Below are positions 59,101 through 64,000 of a stretch of DNA of 64,000 nucleotides, in pieces. Position 1 is the stretch's first letter; every line of letters begins with the position of its first letter. The stretch spans positions 246,265 through 310,264 of the forward strand of contig JACRPS010000008.1 in assembly GCA_016223085.1 (NCBI GenBank), written 5' to 3'. A program made the position numbers and the translations under genes. The notes below the pieces were generated by a model, which worked only from the letters and a program-made list of their open reading frames with translations, did no database searches and was not told where the DNA came from. The stretch is from Chloroflexota bacterium. GTDB taxonomy: Bacteria > Chloroflexota > Anaerolineae > Aggregatilineales > Phototrophicaceae.

Positions 59101-61671
59101 CTATTCGCTTCTTAACGCCTGCGCCGTGACCAGCTTGCCGAGCCGCCACGCTGGATAGAGTCCCGCCGCTAGCGCTGCCAGCACCGCGACCAGAAACGCC
59201 TGCGCGAATTCGCCCGGCTGCAATTGAAGCTGCATCGTCCAGCCGAACGAGCGCACGTTAATCACGTAAATCAGCACCAGCGCCAGCGCCAGCCCAATCG
59301 GCAATGCCAGCAGACCGGCGGTGAATCCCATCAGCCCGGTTTGAATCAGCGTGAAGCGCCACAACTGGCGCGGCGTCATGCCGGTGGCGCGCATCACGCC
59401 GTACTGCCGCGTCTGTTCCAGTTGCAGCGACATCAGCGCGCTCAGGATGCCGATAAACGCGACAACGGTTGCCAGAATTTGCAGCGCCGTCGTGATCGAA
59501 AAGGCGCGCTCGAATACGGCGAACACGCCCGTTCGCAGCGAACGGTAGCTCTGCACCTGCAAATCGTATCCGGCCAGCGTTTGGGTTTGCAGCGTGTTGA
59601 TGATCTGCTGCAAGTCGGCGTCCGGCGCGATAAACAGCGCAAACGAGGTGATATAGGGGTCATCCCAGAAGCGCCGGTAGACCGGGTCGGCCATGAGTAT
59701 CGTGCCCTGGTCGGTGGAATAATCGTAAAACACCCCGGCGACGGTGAACGTCTCCACGCCCTTATCCGTCAGCAGGCGAATAGTATCGTTCTCCGGCGTG
59801 ATGCCCCGGCGGAAGGCAAACGGTTCGCTGACGATGACCTGCCCCGCCTCCATTGCCACCCAGGTGTCGCCATTGGGCGCGTGGTTCCAGGCGAAGCGCC
59901 GCCCGCCATGTGAAATGTCCTGGTTTACCACGTCCATGTTGGCCGGCGGCTGATCGAGGTAATCGGGCGCGGTCACGCTGATCGAACGCACCGTCGCCGC
60001 GCCGGTCACGCCGGGCACGGTCAGCGTTTTGGGTACAAGAGCCGGGTCGGTGTCCGCTGTCGAGCCGGTGGCCGTTACCTGGGGCGGCGAGATGTAAATG
60101 TCAGCGTTGAGCGTGGTGTCCAGCCAGTCCGCCACCGTATTGCGGAAGCTGCCGACCATTACGGTCACGCCGACGATGACGCTGACGGCAATCGTCAGGG
60201 CGGCGACCGCCACCGACGTGCGGCTGAGGGAGCGCACGATAGCGCGAGGCGCCATCCGTCCGATCACGCCAAACAGCTTATCCGCGACCGGCGTGGACAG
60301 GCGCATCAGCACGACCAGCACCGCCGGTGTCAGCAGCGCGCCGCCGACCACGATGCAAAACAGCGCGGTAAAGCTGAGAGTCAGATCGCGGGTTGGGATT
60401 TGCAGCAGCAGCAGACCCGCGCCGTTAAGCAGCACGGCGGCGGCGGTCATGGCCGGAACGAGCCGCTGCGCCCGCTGTTCCACGTCGGAACGGCGCAGCG
60501 TCCCGGCGGGCGGCGTGCGTGTGGCTTCAAATGATGGTATTGCGGCGGCGGCCACGCTGGCGAACAGGCCGATCAGCGCGCCCTTCAGCAGCGTGTCCGG
60601 CGTCACTGTCACGCGCTGGACGTTGACCGTAAAATACAGGTCGCTGATGGTCTGCGCCACTAAGCCCACCGAGGCGCGGCCAAAGATGATGCCGACCGCC
60701 AGCCCCAGCACCGTGCCGATCAAACCGAGCAGCACCGCTTCTCCCAGGATGAGCAGGAAGATTTGTCGCCTTGTCGCGCCCAGCGCCCGCAGGATGCCGA
60801 TCAGCGGGCGGCGCTGGACGACGCTGAACGTGACTGTGTTGTAGATCAGGAACACGCCAACCACCAGCGCCAGCAGGCTGAGCGCCTGCAAGTTCAGTTC
60901 AAAGGCGTCGCTCATCTGATTGATGGCGCTGTTTTCGGCATTGGGCGTGGTCAGCTTGGCGCCCGGCGGCAGAATCGCTTCGATCTGCCGTGTGTCGTAA
61001 TCGTCGGGCAGAATCAGGTCAATCCGGGTGATGCGCCCCGGCTGGCCGACGATTTCCTGCGCGGTAGCGATGTCGGTTAGCAGCAGGTTATCAAGCGCCT
61101 GCTGGCTGGCGCTGTCGCCCGGAATCAACACGCCGATCACCCGCACGGGGATGCGCCGTTCGCCCGGTCGCAGCGTGATTGTATCGCCGGGCTGGATGCC
61201 GTAGCGGTTCGCCAACGTCTGGCTGATTAAAATCGTATTCGGTTGAGCGATGAAGGCATTAAAGGCGTCCGCCGTGTTCGGGTTCTCGCCCTGCACTGTG
61301 ACGCCGCTGAGGTAGTTGCGAAACGGCGGCTCGGCGAAGGTATCCACGCCCAGCAGCCGCAGCGGCCTGTCGCCCAGTTCGGCGGCGCGCACGTAATCTT
61401 CGACGACGGGCGCGCTCTCCCGCAGGCCGAGTTCCAGCCGCACCTGCGTGTACAGGTCGCTCGGCAGGCCGGTCGGCCCGCCGACGATTTGATGGGTGGC
61501 CTTGCCGGTCACGCTCTCCGCGCTCAGGTCAAAGGCGCGGCTGGCCGAGCCGTTGGCGATGTCAATGGCGATCACCATCGCCACGCCAAGCGCGACGCCG
61601 ATGATAAACAGGACACTCTGGAACACCCGGCGGCTGATGTAGCGGCGGGCAAGGCGAAGGATGGCGGTCAT
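59101..61671 (-). CDS. ABC transporter permease of the MacB/FtsX type
   Basis: 856 residues from ATG 61671. An N-terminal membrane segment (VFQSVLFIIGVALGVAMVIA) and a large extracytoplasmic MacB-core domain are followed by three membrane segments (about 260-400), four more near the centre, a second outside domain and three C-terminal segments (ALQILATVVAFIGILSALMS). This duplicated FtsX layout fits lipoprotein-, lipid- or peptide-exporting systems. Its ATPase is probably the 62813-63541 gene, two genes upstream on the same strand. Confidence 0.9.
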   Translation of the reverse strand: MTAILRLARRYISRRVFQSVLFIIGVALGVAMVIAIDIANGSASRAFDLSAESVTGKATHQIVGGPTGLPSDLYTQVRLELGLRESAPVVEDYVRAAELGDRPLRLLGVDTFAEPPFRNYLSGVTVQGENPNTADAFNAFIAQPNTILISQTLANRYGIQPGDTITLRPGERRIPVRVIGVLIPGDSASQQALDNLLLTDIATAQEIVGQPGRITRIDLILPDDYDTRQIEAILPPGAKLTTPNAENSAINQMSDAFELNLQALSLLALVVGVFLIYNTVTFSVVQRRPLIGILRALGATRRQIFLLILGEAVLLGLIGTVLGLAVGIIFGRASVGLVAQTISDLYFTVNVQRVTVTPDTLLKGALIGLFASVAAAAIPSFEATRTPPAGTLRRSDVEQRAQRLVPAMTAAAVLLNGAGLLLLQIPTRDLTLSFTALFCIVVGGALLTPAVLVVLMRLSTPVADKLFGVIGRMAPRAIVRSLSRTSVAVAALTIAVSVIVGVTVMVGSFRNTVADWLDTTLNADIYISPPQVTATGSTADTDPALVPKTLTVPGVTGAATVRSISVTAPDYLDQPPANMDVVNQDISHGGRRFAWNHAPNGDTWVAMEAGQVIVSEPFAFRRGITPENDTIRLLTDKGVETFTVAGVFYDYSTDQGTILMADPVYRRFWDDPYITSFALFIAPDADLQQIINTLQTQTLAGYDLQVQSYRSLRTGVFAVFERAFSITTALQILATVVAFIGILSALMSLQLEQTRQYGVMRATGMTPRQLWRFTLIQTGLMGFTAGLLALPIGLALALVLIYVINVRSFGWTMQLQLQPGEFAQAFLVAVLAALAAGLYPAWRLGKLVTAQALRSE

Positions 61672-61674
61672 AGT

Positions 61675-61723
61675 GATTGGCTTCTGGCTGTTGGCAGTTG
61701 GCACTTGGCGATTGGCAGTTGGC
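61675..61723 (+). repeat. Tandem heptamer repeat (seven units, NNTTGGC type)
   Basis: Seven units in perfect phase: GATTGGC, TTCTGGC, TGTTGGC, AGTTGGC, ACTTGGC, GATTGGC, AGTTGGC. The array ends four bases before the permease start codon, so it occupies the leader of that gene on the minus strand. Confidence 0.8.
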
Positions 61724-61754
61724 TGTAGATGAATGGCAGAGCTTGACCAATCTT

Positions 61755-62141
61755 TTAGCGGTTCTCTCTTTTGTTCTGGTTGGCTTGCTGCTCTTTCACT
61801 CGAAACCGGACGATTTTGCGAATGAGTGGCATAGGCAGTGGCTGGTCTATCGGGAATTGGATTGAGCCTTTTCCAGCCCGATACGGCGCTAATTCTGTCT
61901 GGAATTCTTCAGTAGTGGAGGGTGTAGGATAAAATCCGATATGGTCTTTCCAGGCTGCGAAATGCACGAGATTTTTGCTGTTGAGTTTGAAGGTTGGCAT
62001 CTGATAGCTGATGGCCTCAACTGCTTCAGGCGCTTCTTCCTTGATCGCCTGCCGAAGTGATTGCAGGATATTCCCGACCACTTCAGGAAAGGTGTTGATG
62101 TACTCGTCAATCGTTCTGAACTGGCCTTTGGACACCGCCAT
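61755..62141 (-). CDS. DUF1801 (YdhG-like) protein
   Basis: 128 residues from ATG 62141. The domain is typical: FRTIDEYINTFPEVVGNILQ, then EAVEAISYQMPTFKLNSKNL, then FAAWKDHIGFYPTPSTTEEF and PIDQPLPMPLIRKIVRFRV. Members include the Bacillus protein studied as a frataxin-like iron chaperone, but most are uncharacterised. Located between the ABC permease and its likely ATPase. Confidence 0.88.
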   Translation of the reverse strand: MAVSKGQFRTIDEYINTFPEVVGNILQSLRQAIKEEAPEAVEAISYQMPTFKLNSKNLVHFAAWKDHIGFYPTPSTTEEFQTELAPYRAGKGSIQFPIDQPLPMPLIRKIVRFRVKEQQANQNKRENR

Positions 62142-62284
62142 GCTGATGAACCCCTGAGTAACCGTTCCATCGGATGATAGACGATTCGCTGCCCGACTCG
62201 CAACAAATAAAAAACGCGCCAAAACACTGCCGCCGAGGCACGCTGTGTCTGGCCCGTTTAACTTAGCCACCTATTTCATATTTA

Positions 62285-62312
62285 GCAATCAGCCAACCGC
62301 CAATCGCCAACC
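62285..62312 (-). repeat. Tandem heptamer repeat (four units, GCCAACC type)
   Basis: Units GCAATCA, GCCAACC, GCCAATC, GCCAACC on the plus strand, in phase, immediately downstream of the HEAT-repeat gene stop. Confidence 0.65.
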
Positions 62313-62320
62313 GCCGCCGG

Positions 62321-62737
62321 CTAAAAATCCTCTTGTCGAAGATTATGGCCCAGCCGCTTGAGCGCTTCCAGCGCCGCCTCGCGGAAGGCGTTATTATCCG
62401 AATCGAGCAGGGTGAGCAGCGGCATGATGGCGCGGCGATCACCAATCTTGCCGAGCGCCTCCGCCGCAAACACCGGGGTCTGGTGCCCCGGCGCGGTTAA
62501 CGCCTGGATGAGCGGTTCGACCGCACGCTGGTCTTTCAACTGACCGAGCATGAAGGCCGCCCGCCCCCTGGCGATTAAATCCTCGTGTTCGTTCCTGACC
62601 GTCATGATGAGGGCGCGGACGGCCTGATCGCCGCCAACCATGCCCAGTTTCATCACCGCAGTCCGGCGCTTGGCTTTGTCGAAGCCGCGCAGATCGGCCA
62701 GAAGCTGCTTCATGATGGTGGGGTCAGGGTCTGCCAT
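62321..62737 (-). CDS. Small HEAT-repeat protein
   Basis: 138 residues, four PBS-lyase-type HEAT repeats (for example RRTAVMKLGMVGGDQAVRAL, then GRAAFMLGQLKDQRAVEPLI, then AAEALGKIGDRRAIMPLLTL). These act as protein-binding scaffolds. It lies downstream of the ABC ATPase gene on the same strand. No signal peptide. Confidence 0.85.
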   Translation of the reverse strand: MADPDPTIMKQLLADLRGFDKAKRRTAVMKLGMVGGDQAVRALIMTVRNEHEDLIARGRAAFMLGQLKDQRAVEPLIQALTAPGHQTPVFAAEALGKIGDRRAIMPLLTLLDSDNNAFREAALEALKRLGHNLRQEDF

Positions 62738-62812
62738 GATGGAAACCTTTCAACTAAGCCTGTGCGATACCCCAAATAACGGTCTATTACGGACATAATA
62801 GGCGCGCGTACC

Positions 62813-63541
62813 TTACAGCAGGCTAACCGCCGGCTCAGTGGTGCGCGTCACCATCAGTTTGCCATCGTGAATCCGGCACACCCGGTCAGCCAGCGGCACA
62901 ATTTCCGGGTTATGGGTCGCCATCATCAGCGTTTTACCCGCGTCGCGAGTCAGTTCGAGCAGCAGCGCCAGCACGCTGCGCCCGGTGTCTTCGTCCAGGT
63001 TGCCGGTTGGCTCGTCTGCCAGCACCAGCATCGGTTCGCGCACCAGCGCCCGCGCAATTGCCACCCGCTGCTGTTCCCCACCGCTGAGTTTGTCCGGGAA
63101 AGCACCGGCGCGGTCGGCCAATCCCACCCGTTCCAGCAGCGCCAGCGCGCGCCGTTCGATCTCGCGCCGGTTATCGCCGCGCAGTTCGCCGGGCAGGGTG
63201 ATGTTTTCCAGAACGGTTAAGGTGGGGATCAGGTTAAAAAACTGGAAGATGATGCCAATGTTATCGCGCCGGAACAGGGTTAACCGGCGGTCGTCCAGTG
63301 CTGTAATATCCGTGCCGCCAATCCATATCTGGCCGGCGTCCGGTTGATCTATTCCACTAACGAGGTTCAGCAGCGTACTCTTACCACTGCCGCTTTTGCC
63401 CAGCAGCACAAAAAACTCACCAGCGTCAATTGTCAGCGTCACGTCGTCCAGCACCATCCGCGCGCGCCAGCCCTCATCATAGTGCTTGCTCAGATGATGG
63501 ATTTCGACCAGACTTTTGTGCCGGACGCCGTTGCTGTTCAT
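62813..63541 (-). CDS. ABC transporter ATP-binding protein (LolD/MacB type)
   Basis: 242 residues. Walker [11 protein letters not shown]-loop [15 protein letters not shown], signature [15 protein letters not shown], Walker [16 protein letters not shown] and H-loop MATHNPE are present; the [13 protein letters not shown] and DEPTGNLD strings are typical of the MacB/LolD/FtsE group. It likely energises the permease at 59101-61671, which has the matching FtsX-type layout. Confidence 0.92.
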   Translation of the reverse strand: MNSNGVRHKSLVEIHHLSKHYDEGWRARMVLDDVTLTIDAGEFFVLLGKSGSGKSTLLNLVSGIDQPDAGQIWIGGTDITALDDRRLTLFRRDNIGIIFQFFNLIPTLTVLENITLPGELRGDNRREIERRALALLERVGLADRAGAFPDKLSGGEQQRVAIARALVREPMLVLADEPTGNLDEDTGRSVLALLLELTRDAGKTLMMATHNPEIVPLADRVCRIHDGKLMVTRTTEPAVSLL

Positions 63542-63859
63542 TCACTCACTGCTTTGTTCTTCAGTTTGGTTGCGGATTCTAGCACAACACTATTTGCAAA
63601 TCACATGAACGTTCAATGATAAGTATAAACGCGTTCGCCAGGAACTTTTCCTTAACCTATACGTTTTTCGGAAAATTTCATACCGCAGACAACAACAAAG
63701 AATTGAGAGGAAAGATGCTGCGTGGGCGGATGAGTTGTGCTAGACTTGTTTTGGACATGTGTTGCATCACAACCTTTATACCACTGCTTCCCCGGATGAG
63801 CAAGAGGCCAGTTTACGTTCTTCATCTTTGGGGGCTGACCTACGGAGGATGTTTTCATC
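63542..63859. other. Intergenic stretch before the last gene
   Basis: AT-richer than its surroundings and without a convincing gene; a 122-codon plus-strand frame from 63616 has no family features. It carries the divergent promoters of the ABC ATPase gene and the gene at 63860, but no box could be assigned with confidence. Confidence 0.4.
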
Positions 63860-64000
63860 ATGCCGCCAGTCAAGAGCGGATATTATTATCCGAACAAGTT
63901 TGCCCGCATCTTCCTGGATGCGATGGAAGAGGTGATGGGCAAAAACGGGCTGAACGCCGTGCTGCACCTGGCCGGGCTGGATAACCTGATTGACAACTAC
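63860..64000 (+). CDS. Unknown protein, N-terminal part (partial at window edge)
   Basis: 47 codons are visible. GGAGGA (63844-63849) lies ten bases before the ATG. The start, GYYYPNKFARIFLDAMEEVM followed by GLNAVLHLAGLDNLIDNY, resembles, from memory, proteins that carry a C-terminal V4R (4-vinyl reductase-like) domain, but that domain would lie outside the window. Confidence 0.5.
   Translation, partial: MPPVKSGYYYPNKFARIFLDAMEEVMGKNGLNAVLHLAGLDNLIDNY

Overview
The window looks like chromosomal DNA of a GC-rich free-living bacterium, most likely Chloroflexota (Anaerolineae-like). This is inferred from gene types, not from a marker gene: two ECF sigma/anti-sigma pairs, one with a DUF5667-type partner; secreted proteins with Thr/Pro linkers plus SH3 or LysM domains; vWA/solute-binding lipoproteins; a split SARP/NB-ARC/TPR regulator; and very many small palindromic repeats. 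No rRNA, tRNA, CRISPR array, prophage or intact insertion sequence was seen.

Layout. 1-9 kb: end of a histidine kinase, an orphan metal ABC permease, a CheY-like regulator, an M24 peptidase, a VapBC-type toxin-antitoxin pair, a VOC protein, HEAT and SH3 proteins, a secreted beta-propeller glycosidase-like protein and RfaE2. 9-15.8 kb: PcrA helicase, SlyD, Maf, unknown genes and a flavin monooxygenase. 15.8-23 kb: decayed transposase, cysteine synthase, carotenoid-desaturase-like enzyme, GTPase with an unknown partner, Uma2 nuclease, secreted propeller. 23-29.6 kb: SARP/NB-ARC regulator with two tandem TPR proteins, then two paralogous secreted proteins. 29.9-36.4 kb: DUF4062/TIR-like protein, ferredoxin, Crp/Fnr regulator, FN3-like secreted protein, sortase, methyltransferase. 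36.7-45.3 kb: two sigma/anti-sigma modules, a secreted intradiol-dioxygenase-like protein, two solute-binding proteins (one with vWA), a LysM protein. 45.5-51.2 kb: unknown proteins, Nudix hydrolase and the dnaX-ybaB-(nucleotidyltransferase)-recR cluster. 51.3-57.5 kb: a five-gene minus-strand operon for sulfur redox chemistry: ArsR regulator, octaheme cytochrome c of the tetrathionate-reductase family, a heptaheme cytochrome fused to a membrane cytochrome b, and two halves of a YeeE/TsuA-type thiosulfate transporter, one with a rhodanese-like tail. 57.5-64 kb: small genes, an ABC export system (permease and ATPase separated by two small genes) and the start of an unknown gene.

The strongest signals are the sulfur operon and the repeats. 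At least five repeat families share the intergenic space: (1) 24-29 bp palindromes with GTAGGG/CCCTAC arms and changeable cores, two of which lie in frame inside maf and dnaX; (2) a 72-bp element in three copies; (3) a 91-bp element in two copies; (4) composite multi-hairpin elements found mostly downstream of co-oriented genes; (5) tandem heptamers with a conserved first half and variable second half. All functional statements come from reading the sequence and knowledge of the families; no database search was run.
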